Below, piece by piece: positions 41,602 to 51,488 of a stretch of 64,000 nucleotides of DNA. The position numbers and the translations under genes are program-made. Source of the DNA: Prevotella sp. BV3P1 (GTDB taxonomy: Bacteria > Bacteroidota > Bacteroidia > Bacteroidales > Bacteroidaceae); NCBI RefSeq assembly GCF_000479005.1, contig NZ_AWXC01000025.1:46126-110125 (forward strand), in the 5' to 3' direction. Below the pieces are notes generated by a model. That model saw only the letters and a program-made list of their open reading frames with translations. It ran no database searches and was not told the origin of the DNA. The first letter of the stretch is position 1, and every line of letters starts with the position of its first letter.

Positions 41602-42450
41602 ATGTCGATGAAGAAACTATTTTTCATTTCCACTATATGCTTCGCATTGTTATTCGGCAGTTGTGCCAATGAGTTCAATGCGGTTTACAAGTCGACCGAC
41701 AGCAACTACCGCTATGAATATGCGAAGGAGTGCTTTTTTAAAGGTAAGTACACTCGGGCCATTACCTTGCTGAACGATTTGATAGTTGTTCAGAAAGGTA
41801 CCGAGAATGCGCAGGAAAGCCTTTACATGTTGGCTATGGCACAGTACAAAAGTGGTGACTATGAGAGTGCTGCCCAAGCGTTCAAGCGATATGTGCAAAG
41901 TTATCCGAAGGGGAAATACGCTGAGTTGGCGAGCTACTATGTGGGCGAAAGCCTATTCATGTGTACGCCAGAGCCACGTTTGGACCAGTCGCAAACAGTT
42001 TCGGCCATCGCCTCTTTCCAGGAGTTTTTGGATCTTTATCCAGATGCCAAACTGAAAAACAGCGCGCAGAACAGGCTCTTTGAGTTGCAAGACAAGCTGG
42101 TGAAGAAGGAATTGTATTCAGCGCAGTTGTATTATGATCTTGGCCCTTATTTCGGCAACTGCACCAGCGGCGGCAACAATTACGAAGCATGTATCATTAC
42201 AGCAGAGAATGCATTGAAGGATTATCCCTATTCATCCCTGCGTGAGAAATTTGCCGTGCTGGTGATGAAGAGCAAGTTTGAGCTGGCTGAACAGAGTGTC
42301 GAGGAAAAGCGATTGGAACGCTACCAGGATGCAGAAGATGAGTGTTATGGATTCATCAACGAGTATCCCGACTCGAAGCAACGCACCTTAGCGGAGAAGT
42401 TTATCAAGAAATGCAAGGAGGTTACGAAGACAGGAGAGTCAAACTCGTAG
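41602..42450 (+). CDS. bamD: Outer membrane protein assembly factor BamD
   Basis: A 282-residue lipoprotein with lipobox LLFGSCAN and several TPR repeats (about 45-240, e.g. SLYMLAMAQYKSGDYESAAQAF). BamD is the essential lipoprotein of the BAM complex that inserts beta-barrel proteins. Start: ATG 41602 (MSMKKLFF) or 41608 (MKKLFF). Both lie just after the promoter at 41558-41588, so the leader is very short. It is followed by rpoZ and a DUF4293 gene, an order often seen in Bacteroidales. Confidence 0.92.
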   Translation: MSMKKLFFISTICFALLFGSCANEFNAVYKSTDSNYRYEYAKECFFKGKYTRAITLLNDLIVVQKGTENAQESLYMLAMAQYKSGDYESAAQAFKRYVQSYPKGKYAELASYYVGESLFMCTPEPRLDQSQTVSAIASFQEFLDLYPDAKLKNSAQNRLFELQDKLVKKELYSAQLYYDLGPYFGNCTSGGNNYEACIITAENALKDYPYSSLREKFAVLVMKSKFELAEQSVEEKRLERYQDAEDECYGFINEYPDSKQRTLAEKFIKKCKEVTKTGESNS

Positions 42451-42575
42451 AAAACATAAGGGGATATTGCCTCTTATGCTTGCAATACAACGAGAGTAAA
42501 ATCATCAACTATATATTTTGAATAAGTCATTGTCCGGTAAGATGACAATGCCCAACAGATAAGGATTTATAAAAA

Positions 42576-42914
42576 ATGGATTACAAAAAGTCAAACGCAC
42601 CCGTCAACACGACTACCCGCAACATCATGGATTTGTGTGAAGAAACGGGAAACATCTATGAAAGTGTGGCAATCATTGCGAAGCGTTCTAATCAGATTGC
42701 AGCAGAGATTAAACAGGATTTGAATAAAAAATTGACAGAGTTCGCGTCTTACAACGACTCTTTGGAAGAGGTGTTTGAGAATCGTGAACAAATAGAAATT
42801 TCGCGTTATTACGAGAAGTTGCCCAAACCTACTTTGCTGGCAACACAGGAATTTATAGAAGGTAATGTTTATTACCGTGATCCTTCTTTGGATAATAACG
42901 ACGAACAGGCATGA
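42576..42914 (+). CDS. rpoZ: RNA polymerase omega subunit
   Basis: The 112-residue protein matches the Bacteroidota form of omega: NIMDLCEETGNIYESVAIIAKRSNQIA, with the conserved ESVAII-KRANQI segment. Omega stabilises the RNA polymerase beta' subunit. The acidic tail ends DNNDEQA. It follows bamD after 125 bases and overlaps the next gene by 4 bases (ATGA). Confidence 0.92.
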   Translation: MDYKKSNAPVNTTTRNIMDLCEETGNIYESVAIIAKRSNQIAAEIKQDLNKKLTEFASYNDSLEEVFENREQIEISRYYEKLPKPTLLATQEFIEGNVYYRDPSLDNNDEQA

Positions 42915-43366
42915 TTCAACGAAAGCAAACGCTGTACCTGCTCTTGGCTCTAATAGTGACGGTGGCATGTCTGTGCATGCCTGTCGCCATGCTCGAACCG
43001 CAAGGAATGGGGCTGTCAACTTTGATATACAACCTTGGGACAGTAGTACCCGATCGTGGAGTCAATTTTAGCAACTGGCCTCTTTTCGCACTGCTGGTGG
43101 TGACTATCCCTTTGGAAGCCTGTGCTGTTTTTTTATACCGCAAACGACTTTTGCAGGCTAAACTTTGCTTATGGAGCATTGTTTTCTGTCTGGCATGGTA
43201 TGTTTATTATGCATTCGCCCTGCTGAATGGTTTTGGTCATGAGTATACCTTCCACCTTCAGTTTGCAGCATGTATACCTTTGGTTGCCATTATCGCATTA
43301 GTATTGGCGCGCCGAGGTATCATCCACGATGAAAAATTGGTAAGGTCTGCTGACCGAATCAGATAA
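42911..43366 (+). CDS. DUF4293 membrane protein
   Basis: A 151-residue protein with four hydrophobic helices (about 7-28, 54-72, 77-95 and 112-135), starting MIQRKQTLYLLLALIVTVAC, the characteristic DUF4293 opening. It is known in Bacteroidota directly after rpoZ. The function is unknown. The start overlaps the rpoZ stop by 4 bases, and a perfect 19-base hairpin ends the operon. Confidence 0.87.
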   Translation: MIQRKQTLYLLLALIVTVACLCMPVAMLEPQGMGLSTLIYNLGTVVPDRGVNFSNWPLFALLVVTIPLEACAVFLYRKRLLQAKLCLWSIVFCLAWYVYYAFALLNGFGHEYTFHLQFAACIPLVAIIALVLARRGIIHDEKLVRSADRIR

Positions 43367-43392
43367 AGCAACAGCTCAACACGGCTCTTTAG

Positions 43393-43439
43393 CAACGAAA
43401 TTGCACGGAACGTTCTTGGTGTTCCGTGCAATTTCGTTG
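43393..43439 (+). terminator. Strong terminator hairpin after the bamD operon
   Basis: Perfect 19-base arms CAACGAAATTGCACGGAAC (43393-43411) and complement (43421-43439) around a nine-base loop. It is about 26 bases after the DUF4293 stop. Its other face could also end the convergent minus-strand transcript. Confidence 0.85.
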
Positions 43440-43601
43440 TGACAGACATCATATACAATGAGCAAAGAGAATTACTTGTATTGCTACATCCACGATTACG
43501 GGCAATGGCGATGCGGACTCACAAAATAATAATAGCCACCAATAGTTTACACAAGAATCAACAGCAGCTCATGTCTTTCATTTTGCTTTCTGCATTGTTA
43601 T

Positions 43602-43736
43602 CTATTGCTTTGGTGCTAATAATAGCTGTCTATCCTTGTTTTCTTTCTTCATCCATTCTTCCTTATACAGCATAATGCCGTTGATTCCTTGTACAATTGT
43701 GATATTTTCTTCATCAATAATAGTTGTTATACTCAT
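43602..43736 (-). CDS. 44-codon open frame coupled to the methyltransferase
   Basis: A short frame on the minus strand begins with an ATG that overlaps the methyltransferase stop (TAATG at 43738-43734). It encodes a 44-residue protein with an N-terminal MSITTIIDEENITIVQGING and a KEEWMKKENKDR tail. The first half resembles a small strand-rich domain. The overlap argues for translation, but no family is recognised and the length is short. Confidence 0.4.
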   Translation of the reverse strand: MSITTIIDEENITIVQGINGIMLYKEEWMKKENKDRQLLLAPKQ

Positions 43737-44446
43737 TATTTTATGTTATTGGAGGTATATAATTCGCTTTCTGCACTTTCTTTTTGAGGCTTCACACATC
43801 TAAACAAGCAGGCAGAGCCTATTGTTTCAGTTAGCGCGTCTTCACCATACATACCCCGAAGCCGTCTTTCGGCTTCAGCGAAGGTGTCGTATGGAGGGTG
43901 GAAAAATCCTTTTCTTTCCATGACTTTCTTAACCAATAAATCAGCCAATCGTCGTTCACCCTTGACATAAAAGCAACCGCAGAAGAAACCACCAGGTTTC
44001 AGTACGCGGAAAATCTCGGCAAAGGCTTTCTCTTTATCTGGAAAAGCCTGAAAGCCGTTCATTGACAGTACGCAGTCGAAGAATTCGTTGGCATAGGGAA
44101 GTTCTCCAACATCTCCTTGTTCCAAAGACAAATTGGCTATCTTCTCCGTTGCTTTTCGCAACGCCGCAATTGCTATCATTTCTTCCGAATAGTCTAAACC
44201 AACAATCTGGGCATCTTTCATCTGGCGATACTTCTCCGCTGTAAAAACGGCGGTGCCAACAGGAACGTCAAGCAGTCGTCCTTGAAAGTCGTTCGGTATA
44301 AAATCAAGTACTTTCCGAGCCAAGAGATTAGCGTCCTGGTTCCAAATCAATCGCATGTATAGCCTTGACCACCACTTTCGTCCTGTCAGCAGGTCATCAT
44401 AATGCTCCATCATCCCTTGATAGGAATTACTTTGTCTGTTTGCCAT
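43736..44446 (-). CDS. Class I SAM-dependent methyltransferase
   Basis: A 236-residue Rossmann-fold methyltransferase of the methyltransferase-11 type. Motif I is RLLDVPVGTAVF (57-68), motif II GLDYSEEMIAIA, then GDVGELPY and LSMNGFQAFPDKEKAF. FRVLKPGGFF is the usual post-core strand. The substrate is a small molecule that cannot be named. A minus-strand promoter (TTG at 44512-44510, 20 bases, TACTTTTG at 44489-44482) lies upstream. Confidence 0.87.
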   Translation of the reverse strand: MANRQSNSYQGMMEHYDDLLTGRKWWSRLYMRLIWNQDANLLARKVLDFIPNDFQGRLLDVPVGTAVFTAEKYRQMKDAQIVGLDYSEEMIAIAALRKATEKIANLSLEQGDVGELPYANEFFDCVLSMNGFQAFPDKEKAFAEIFRVLKPGGFFCGCFYVKGERRLADLLVKKVMERKGFFHPPYDTFAEAERRLRGMYGEDALTETIGSACLFRCVKPQKESAESELYTSNNIK

Positions 44447-44481
44447 AATTTTCTTATCAAAAATGTTCGTCTCTTGTTTTG

Positions 44482-44512
44482 CAAAAGTACGATATCTGCT
44501 TCGTTCCTACAA
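44482..44512 (-). promoter_or_regulatory. Promoter of the methyltransferase gene
   Basis: On the minus strand TTG (44512-44510), 20 bases, then TACTTTTG (44489-44482), about 36 bases before the ATG. Confidence 0.65.
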
Positions 44513-44894
44513 TCGCCAATAATAGTGATTTGTATTTTGGAAATTCTCTATGTATGGGAAAGGGAATCACAAAATATCATTACAGATAACATGGAAGATA
44601 TTGCAAATGTGTTTCGTATAAAATTTCAAAGAAAAATAGTAAGGAAGCCCTAATACTAGCTTTGCTTGCTAACATTGTGTGTTTAGGAAATTGCTTGGTT
44701 ATGGCAAGCATCCAAAAAGCTGACTGTTGAGAAAGATAGAGTCAGCAAATAAAAATTTCTATGGGGAGTATCTTGAGTTTGTCTGTATGAGGAATAGTTT
44801 TTGAGTGTATTTGACAAATGTATACAAGTGGAATTTGCCTTATTTGTTTTCTTGGAAATATTATGCTTACTTTACAAAATGCAAAAGTTTAGTT

Positions 44895-44908
44895 GTTGGT
44901 TTGCAACA
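44895..44908 (+). repeat. Left arm of the 14-base inverted repeat around the glycan operon
   Basis: GTTGGTTTGCAACA matches the reverse complement of 52969-52982 perfectly. An AATCAAAC block directly after it (44909-44916) also recurs beside the right arm, eight bases further in (52953-52960). Confidence 0.6.
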
Positions 44909-44931
44909 AATCAAACATCAAATGATTAAAG

Positions 44932-44972
44932 AAAATCGGCTGTGTGGTCTTGAGACCATACAGCCGATTTTT
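44932..44972 (-). terminator. Terminator hairpin after the SusC/SusD operon
   Basis: Arms AAAATCGGCTGTGTGGTCT (44932-44950) and AGACCATACAGCCGATTTT (44953-44971) with one G-T pair and a two-base loop. T-rich sequence follows on both sides. It lies about 200 bases after the DUF5018-like stop on the minus strand. Confidence 0.75.
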
Positions 44973-45174
44973 ACTTATCGTGTGCTCAACTTGAGCAGGA
45001 ATCGAAGGGAGATGCTTGGAATGATTTTTCTAATCAGTTGAGAATGTTTTTGCAGGGCAGTAATTACTTACTTGCAGGTTTTCTATATACTTGAAAGCAC
45101 TGCCATGCTTTTTTACTTCTTCTAAGCATTTTCAACGGGCTAGTTGAAGCATCTCCAATCTTTTTAAACGTTTG

Positions 45175-46596
45175 CTACATCAAACTTACTTTCCACACCA
45201 TTACGCCTCCGTTTGTATAGAGGAAGGCTACGATGACAGACTTCTTGTCGGGTGCGATTTGTGTGACGACATCTGCTGTGGTGTTGCCGTTGGAACCGAA
45301 TGCGGGATCAAGCGGGAACTCAAGCCATCCATTCCATTTGCGCGTATGTGCGAGCTTCTGTGTTTCGGTGGTGGTACCAGCAGGATCTTTTATCACCGAC
45401 CGAACATTATAAATCTCTCTCATCCAGTTATCTGTATTTCCTTCGATGTAAAACATGTATTTTGCTCCCATCAAATCGACGTAATCGAATGCAGTTCCTC
45501 CGCCAAGCCATTGGTGGAAAATACCTTGCACATGATGTGACGAGGAATAAAGAGGTTTGTTGGTATGGCCGTTCATGTACGTGATAGCCACCTTTGCTTT
45601 TCCTTCATCGTAGCGTGAAATGAAATAGTTGCTATTTTCACCAAGCTCTATCGGCACGATTTGAGGCATTATGCCCATTTGGTAACCTGGGTCGTATTGT
45701 ATCTTTTCAGGTTGTTGCGATACTGGCTTCCCGTTTTTGATTTCCCATCTGAGGAAAACGTTCTGGAACGAAACACCCATGTACAAGAATGCATGCTCCT
45801 TGATGTTGCCTCTGACGTAGAATTTTCTTCCTACGTCTTTGTTTCCAGCAAATTCATCTAAGTTAACATCATACGAAAACAGCAGTTTGGGTTTGGCGTT
45901 TACACCCTCCCACCAAAACATGTGTATCGTGCTGGTGCCTCCTTCAGGTATGCCTCCGGACGTGTAGAAGTTGGTTGAGACAATGTTTCCTGCATCGTCG
46001 TTTGCAATAAACAAGGGTACGGTGCGGGTAAGTGTGTTCCAGTCAACCCCCTCCATAGACAAAGTGCCTGCCTTTGTTCCGTCTTTCAGATTGTAATAGT
46101 CAAACTTTGTACGTTCGTGAATGACCAAATAATCTCCACTGATGGCCAAGCCGCCGTTATTGTGCTTAACGAAATTCAGTTGAGATGCAGTCTTTCTCCA
46201 CAGCTCATCTACTTGGATGAGAGATGGAACCACTTTCAGAGTAATTGTATATGTTTTCTTGTCCCCATTGGCTGCAATAACATCAAAGCTCACAGGTTTT
46301 GTAAAATCCATGTATTGCCCAAGTGGTATACTTGATTCTACAATTGCATTGTTGGGAACGTTTACTGACATTCTGATTTTTTTCATGTCAGTCTTGATGC
46401 TTCCGTCCATTTCGAGGTTGATCATGTTATTGGCATCCGGAGCAACGGTGAAATCTGATTTTGTGCCATCTGGTAGCATAATCGTTATGCCACTAATGTC
46501 ATTGCTCGTTGTGGGTACCAATGTATCTGCTTCTTGGCACGAAAACATGAGCAGTAGGCCAAGAACTGACACCGTAATTTTATCTATTGTTTTCAT
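45175..46596 (-). CDS. DUF5018-like surface lipoprotein, probable glycan-binding protein
   Basis: A 473-residue lipoprotein (lipobox LLMFSC, C20). The N-terminal domain has SIPLGQYMDFTKPVSFDV and DKKTYTITLKV, the DUF5018 type of cadherin-like domain found in SusE/F-like proteins. The rest (about 135-473) has repeated beta-strands with WW and YMG segments suited to sugar binding. It is the last gene of the SusC/SusD operon, where SusE-type glycan-binding proteins normally lie. The ligand is not known. Confidence 0.75.
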   Translation of the reverse strand: MKTIDKITVSVLGLLLMFSCQEADTLVPTTSNDISGITIMLPDGTKSDFTVAPDANNMINLEMDGSIKTDMKKIRMSVNVPNNAIVESSIPLGQYMDFTKPVSFDVIAANGDKKTYTITLKVVPSLIQVDELWRKTASQLNFVKHNNGGLAISGDYLVIHERTKFDYYNLKDGTKAGTLSMEGVDWNTLTRTVPLFIANDDAGNIVSTNFYTSGGIPEGGTSTIHMFWWEGVNAKPKLLFSYDVNLDEFAGNKDVGRKFYVRGNIKEHAFLYMGVSFQNVFLRWEIKNGKPVSQQPEKIQYDPGYQMGIMPQIVPIELGENSNYFISRYDEGKAKVAITYMNGHTNKPLYSSSHHVQGIFHQWLGGGTAFDYVDLMGAKYMFYIEGNTDNWMREIYNVRSVIKDPAGTTTETQKLAHTRKWNGWLEFPLDPAFGSNGNTTADVVTQIAPDKKSVIVAFLYTNGGVMVWKVSLM

Positions 46597-46614
46597 TGTT
46601 CTGCTTGATTAAGT

Positions 46615-48252
46615 TTACCATTTATCTATTTGCTTGCATTTCGGATTATTTTGGATTTCCGATGCCGGTATTGGGAATTGATAATATCTTTCTTCAAAAT
46701 GCCTATCTTTACCATCGCAGTCAACTATCTGGTAATTGAAGGTTCCGTCTGTTTGCTTGGTTATCTTCATGCCGTGCATGCGTTTTCCTCCTAAGACGTC
46801 AAGTGCCATGTTCCAGCGTCTCAAGTCCCAATAACGTTGGCCTTCAAAAGCAAGTTCTATTTTCCGCTCTTCGCGAATAATGTTCCGCAGAATCTCTTGA
46901 CCCGTAGATGAAACAGCAGGCAGCTTTGCCCTACTTCTTACTTTGTTCAATGGTATAAGAGCTTCAGTGGTCTTACCCATCTCGTTGAGTGCTTCAGATT
47001 GGTTCAACAGTACTTCTGCATAGCGTACTTCGTTCCAGCAGGTAGTGCCCTTGACGGTCATGTCCTTGACGTTTTCATTAAGCAATTTGCGTATATAGTA
47101 GCCAGTCGTAGTGGTGTTTGGGTATGGCTTGATACCAAATTCCTCAAACCCATCAGTTCCTCCCACGAACGTTTCTATGGTTCTTCCTTTCCAGGTAGCA
47201 CCATTGTATAGAATGGAAGCATAAAATCGAGGCTCCCTGTTCTTATATGGGTTGGCGGCATGTGTTGAGTTGTTCCAATTGAAACTGCTTCCGTCAGCCA
47301 TTCGATAGGAATCTACAAGCTCTTGTGTTGGAACAGCCAGGCACTTACCATCCGTGTTAGATTCAGGGAAGTCACCTTTCGGACTATATTGCTTATCAAA
47401 AAGCGCTAAATGCGTTATCTGACCATGGAAACGATAGCCTAAAACGGTTTCCTTACAAAAGTCTGGTTGGTTAAATACATCTGCATAATTCGGCATAAGG
47501 TCATATAGATCTCCCTCTTTTGCCACTACTTTTGCAGCAGCTTCAGCAGCCTTCTCCCAGCGCTTGGCATACAGCATGGCACGCGACTTGAATCCATAAA
47601 CAGCACCCTTTGTGATGCGTCCTAAATCCTTTTTGGGCCAGATGTCGGGCAAGTTCTCTGCGGCAAAATCAAGGTCGCTTTCAATGAAATCCCAGCATGT
47701 GGATTCGGGACTTCTTTCCTTGAATGCCTCATTGGGCCCGTCAATGTAGTCGCGGATTACAACGCTGCCATGCCCTCTTACCAACATGAAATAAAGATAT
47801 GCCCTAAAGAAACGTGCCTGTGCCTCCATCTTTAATTTCTCCTGGTCACCGTATTTTGCATAAGTCTTTAATCCGTACAAAAATTCGTTGATGCGCCTGA
47901 TGCGGTTATATTCGTATGTATAATCACTTAGGGGATTGCCTTGTGGACTGATACCTCCGGTGTAGACCACCTTGTTGACATCACCTCCGGAGCCTCCCAT
48001 GACATTTGCACTATAGCGAAGAATGTCAGAAAAACCGTCAGTAAGACTTACTCCTGCATACTTTTCGCCATAAGGTCCGTATTCGTAAATGGGCTTGTAA
48101 AAGCCATTAAGATATAGATAGGTGTTTTCTACGGAACTCCAGGCATCCATCTCGGTATATTGTGATCTTGGTTTAGGTTCTAAAAAATCAGAGCAACTAG
48201 ATAAAATGAATACGGATACCAAGATTGTCAAGATATTGTTAATAGTTTTCAT
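46615..48252 (-). CDS. SusD/RagB-family outer-membrane lipoprotein
   Basis: A 545-residue lipoprotein (lipobox ILSSC). The SusD N-terminal segment FLEPKPRSQYTEMDAWSSVEN and TPR-like helices (RRINEFLYGLKT, AQARFFRAYLYFMLV) are visible, as is the C-terminal ELAFEGQRYWDLRRW. SusD proteins cap the SusC barrel and bind glycan. It follows the SusC gene after 17 bases, with the stop and start closely spaced. Confidence 0.95.
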   Translation of the reverse strand: MKTINNILTILVSVFILSSCSDFLEPKPRSQYTEMDAWSSVENTYLYLNGFYKPIYEYGPYGEKYAGVSLTDGFSDILRYSANVMGGSGGDVNKVVYTGGISPQGNPLSDYTYEYNRIRRINEFLYGLKTYAKYGDQEKLKMEAQARFFRAYLYFMLVRGHGSVVIRDYIDGPNEAFKERSPESTCWDFIESDLDFAAENLPDIWPKKDLGRITKGAVYGFKSRAMLYAKRWEKAAEAAAKVVAKEGDLYDLMPNYADVFNQPDFCKETVLGYRFHGQITHLALFDKQYSPKGDFPESNTDGKCLAVPTQELVDSYRMADGSSFNWNNSTHAANPYKNREPRFYASILYNGATWKGRTIETFVGGTDGFEEFGIKPYPNTTTTGYYIRKLLNENVKDMTVKGTTCWNEVRYAEVLLNQSEALNEMGKTTEALIPLNKVRSRAKLPAVSSTGQEILRNIIREERKIELAFEGQRYWDLRRWNMALDVLGGKRMHGMKITKQTDGTFNYQIVDCDGKDRHFEERYYQFPIPASEIQNNPKCKQIDKW

Positions 48253-48269
48253 AGTCTTGGAATAATATA

Positions 48270-51200
48270 TTAGAATGTGAAATTGATGCCAAACTCGTAT
48301 GTACGCTGTTGGGGATAATAACCATTGGTTATTTCAGGAGTCTCTGGGTCAATGTTGTATTTCGTCAATTCTGACCATGTAAACAGGTTTCCTCCTGTGA
48401 GCGTAAGACGAATATTGTCTAAGCCGATTCGGTGAATGAAACTGTTTTTCAGCGTATATCCTAATTGGATATTCTTCAGTCGAAGATAACTGCCATTTCT
48501 TATCCACCAGTCAGAAGCCCATCCGTTGCAGTTGCCCATTTCGGCAGCATTGGTAGACAAACGGGTAAATTCGGCATTACGATTTTCTGGCGTCCAACTA
48601 TTTTCAATCAAGAAATAGGGTGAGTTACCCAAACCGTGGAATGGTCGGGTGAAAATAGTAGCGTCAACGTGTCCATTTTCATATACTCCGCTCAAGAAAA
48701 CATCTGTAATGGCTGCTCCTTGGAACAACATGGAGAAGTCGAATCCTTTCCAGGACGCTCCAATGCTCAAACCGTAAAACAGTTCAGGGAGATTGCTGTT
48801 ACCAATGAACGTATAGTCCTGAAGCTTATTTATTTTCCCGTCATGATTTAAGTCTCTATATTGAATGTCGCCAGGACGGATTTGGCCTTTGCCTAAGTGA
48901 CTCAGTGTAGGCGAGTTGATGATATCCTCTTCATTTTGATACAAACCCTCAGTGATAAATCCCATTTTCTCACCCATTTTTCTTCCCGTGCGTCTTTGAT
49001 AGTCTGGAAGATTAGGGCTTTCGTTCATTCGCAAAATTTTGTTTCTTGACCAACTCACATTACCTCTGAGGTTATAGTGGAATTGATCAATGTTGTTTTG
49101 ATGAGTCAACACAAGCTCAAAGCCTCTGTTGCTCACTTTGCCACCATTAATTATGCTGGGGAAGTTGCCTCCCAATGAAGGAGGATAGATGCCACCACTG
49201 GAAATCAAAATATCGTTTGTAAGTTTATAGAAATAGTCAAATTCCATTCCAAAAATTCCCTTGTTCAACAACAGGTCGAAACCAATATTGTAGGTTCCCG
49301 TTTTCTCCCATGTAATGTTTCGGTTTACGTTACCTTTCGAGTAAATAGAGATGTACTCTCTATCGCCAACGTAGAGCGTAGGCGGAGTTGGGACCATGAG
49401 ATTCAAGTACTTAAAGTCACCAATTCGGTCATTACCAAGCACTCCTACAGAGCCTCTAATCTTCAAGTTCTCAACAAAGCCCTTGAGCGGTTCGAAGAAT
49501 GACTCCTCTGACATTCTCCATCCAAAAGATGCTGCTGGGAAGAAGCCCCATCTGTTTTCTTTTGGGAAGCGAACAGATCCGTCGTAGCGTGCAGCTAATT
49601 CAAGCAGGTATTTGCCGTTATATGCATAGTTGATACGGCCAACAAATCCAGCTCGGTTAAAGATATAACTTCCACCGTAGATGGCCTTGTCCTTTTTTTT
49701 CTCTATGATGTCTTTACCGAGACTTAATTCATGTAGTGATGTCAAGTCAAAACCTTGTACGCCCGCACCGAATGTTTCAGTTTCATAAGAAGACTGCTCA
49801 TACAGTAACAAGCCAGAAATATCATGTTTATCAAAGCTGCGGTGGTAACTGATGGAGGGCTGTAATGTTAGTCGACTCTCCTGCGAAGATCTGTTACGCA
49901 ATCGTGCCACATCGTCTTTGTTTATTCCGTGATCACAGATAATGACACTATATTTCTCTGTGAAAGGATCATAGCTGTTCAGCTCAACAATTTCAGCCCA
50001 CGACTTAGACGTCGTGTAATCTTTGTCGTAAGAAGCTTTCAGCTTCAAATTCAACCCTTTTACAAAAGGTACGTCCCACGATAATGTCGCCGTCGTCGTA
50101 AGAGCGTTCATGACAGAATTGTCGTATCCTGTTTGGTTGTTGAAAGCGATGGGATTATATTTGGCACTTGAATTAATGTTCGCTGCGGTAGGCATGCCTT
50201 TATAAGTCGTAGGAACAATAGGCATCATACGTTGAGCCAAACTGATGGGGTTATTCCAGGACTGGTTCGTCATAGAGAAGAATCCTGAGTTACGCCGCTC
50301 TTGGCGAGCCCCTAAATCTAGTCCTAACTTGAATCCCATGCCTAATGAGATGTCCAAATTAGAGCGTAGGTTATATCTTTTGAAAGAAAACTTGTCTACG
50401 ATGCCGCCTTGGTCGAAGTAGCCCAGTGAAACAAAATACTTGGCTGTCTCGTTACCACCATTCACGGATATGTTGTGATGGGTTGTGGTGGCACCGTTCT
50501 TCATTAATTCAGAGAACCAATCGGTATTGGCGTATTTGCCTTCCGGATCTCCATTCAAGACCTTGTTGTACACCTCTTCTGTGAACAAAGGTTCTTTGCC
50601 ATCCATCTCAAGTGCTTTGTTAAACCATTTGATAAAGTCTGGACCGTTCAGGAATTTAGGGTAATTGGTGTTCTGGCTGTATAATAATTTCCCTGAATAT
50701 GTAATCCGAGGGCGTTGTATGGAGCCACGTTTGGTTTTCACGAGAATTACGCCACCAGCTGCTTGCATACCGTAGACAGCTGCGGAAGATGCGTCTTTCA
50801 GGATGGTAATACTTTCAATTTCGTTTGGGTCAAGATTGTTAAAGCTTCGCTGAACATCGTCTACAATGACCATTGGTGCTGCAGTGCCCAGTGTGCTTAC
50901 GCCACGAATTAGCAAGTTGGACCCATCTGCACCAGGTTGTCCCGACTTTTGTGTAGCCACCAACCCTGGCATTCGTCCAACAAGCATGCTTGATACATTG
51001 CCTGATGGTGCCTTTAAGATCTCATCCGCATTCACTTGTGCAACAGACCCTGTCACGTGTTGTTTCTTCTGAGAACCATAGCCTACAACAACTACTTCGT
51101 CCAATGCTTTGGCATCCTCTTCAAGCATCACGTTAACATTCGTTTTGCCATTAAGAGTTACCGAATGGTTTTTGTATCCCACATAGCGAAATGTCAGTAC

Positions 51201-51443
51201 AGCATTTCGATTGGACACAGCAATGTTGAATTTTCCGTTTGCATCTGTACTTACACCTTGTTTCGCTCCTTTCTCCTGTACTTGGACCCCGATGAGGTAC
51301 TCGCCGTTTGCGTCGGTTACCACACCTCTGACCGTTGTTTGGGCCGATGCTTCTATACTACAGAGCAGAAACAAGAAGCAACTCAGTGCACGTAACATGT
51401 GCATGGCGCTTTTTTTCAAAAAGAAGGTTCGGTTTGTTTCCAT
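48270..51443 (-). CDS. SusC/RagA-family TonB-dependent outer-membrane transporter
   Basis: A 1057-residue TonB-linked transporter with signal peptide (about 14-36, ending ASA before QTT). An N-terminal carboxypeptidase-regulatory-like domain (VRGVVTDANGEYLIGVQV) and a plug domain (LDEVVVVGYGSQKKQHVTGSVAQV at about 113-136) are followed by a 22-stranded barrel that ends YEFGINFTF. It imports an oligosaccharide with its SusD partner. A weak -7 element (51489-51496) lies upstream; it may instead be read from the DUF4855 promoter. Confidence 0.96.
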   Translation of the reverse strand: METNRTFFLKKSAMHMLRALSCFLFLLCSIEASAQTTVRGVVTDANGEYLIGVQVQEKGAKQGVSTDANGKFNIAVSNRNAVLTFRYVGYKNHSVTLNGKTNVNVMLEEDAKALDEVVVVGYGSQKKQHVTGSVAQVNADEILKAPSGNVSSMLVGRMPGLVATQKSGQPGADGSNLLIRGVSTLGTAAPMVIVDDVQRSFNNLDPNEIESITILKDASSAAVYGMQAAGGVILVKTKRGSIQRPRITYSGKLLYSQNTNYPKFLNGPDFIKWFNKALEMDGKEPLFTEEVYNKVLNGDPEGKYANTDWFSELMKNGATTTHHNISVNGGNETAKYFVSLGYFDQGGIVDKFSFKRYNLRSNLDISLGMGFKLGLDLGARQERRNSGFFSMTNQSWNNPISLAQRMMPIVPTTYKGMPTAANINSSAKYNPIAFNNQTGYDNSVMNALTTTATLSWDVPFVKGLNLKLKASYDKDYTTSKSWAEIVELNSYDPFTEKYSVIICDHGINKDDVARLRNRSSQESRLTLQPSISYHRSFDKHDISGLLLYEQSSYETETFGAGVQGFDLTSLHELSLGKDIIEKKKDKAIYGGSYIFNRAGFVGRINYAYNGKYLLELAARYDGSVRFPKENRWGFFPAASFGWRMSEESFFEPLKGFVENLKIRGSVGVLGNDRIGDFKYLNLMVPTPPTLYVGDREYISIYSKGNVNRNITWEKTGTYNIGFDLLLNKGIFGMEFDYFYKLTNDILISSGGIYPPSLGGNFPSIINGGKVSNRGFELVLTHQNNIDQFHYNLRGNVSWSRNKILRMNESPNLPDYQRRTGRKMGEKMGFITEGLYQNEEDIINSPTLSHLGKGQIRPGDIQYRDLNHDGKINKLQDYTFIGNSNLPELFYGLSIGASWKGFDFSMLFQGAAITDVFLSGVYENGHVDATIFTRPFHGLGNSPYFLIENSWTPENRNAEFTRLSTNAAEMGNCNGWASDWWIRNGSYLRLKNIQLGYTLKNSFIHRIGLDNIRLTLTGGNLFTWSELTKYNIDPETPEITNGYYPQQRTYEFGINFTF

Positions 51444-51488
51444 AGATAATAAATTTAAGTGTATCTAATATAAAATATAAATAAGGTA

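Larger units (their letters stand above)
44447..45174. other. Intergenic stretch of about 730 bases
   Basis: Apart from the methyltransferase promoter (44482-44512), one arm of the inverted repeat that brackets the glycan operon (44895-44908) and the hairpin at 44932-44972, I see no gene. The frames here are short and cross the hairpin. Confidence 0.6.

Noticed and set aside
43439..43675. Plus-strand open frame of 78 codons after the DUF4293 gene
   Set aside because: Its start lies in the last base of the terminator stem, it has no family resemblance, and it overlaps the coupled minus-strand frame at 43602-43736.
44805..45041. Plus-strand open frame of 78 codons in the gap before the glycan operon
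   Set aside because: It crosses the terminator hairpin (44932-44972) and one inverted-repeat arm, and its sequence shows no protein-like pattern.
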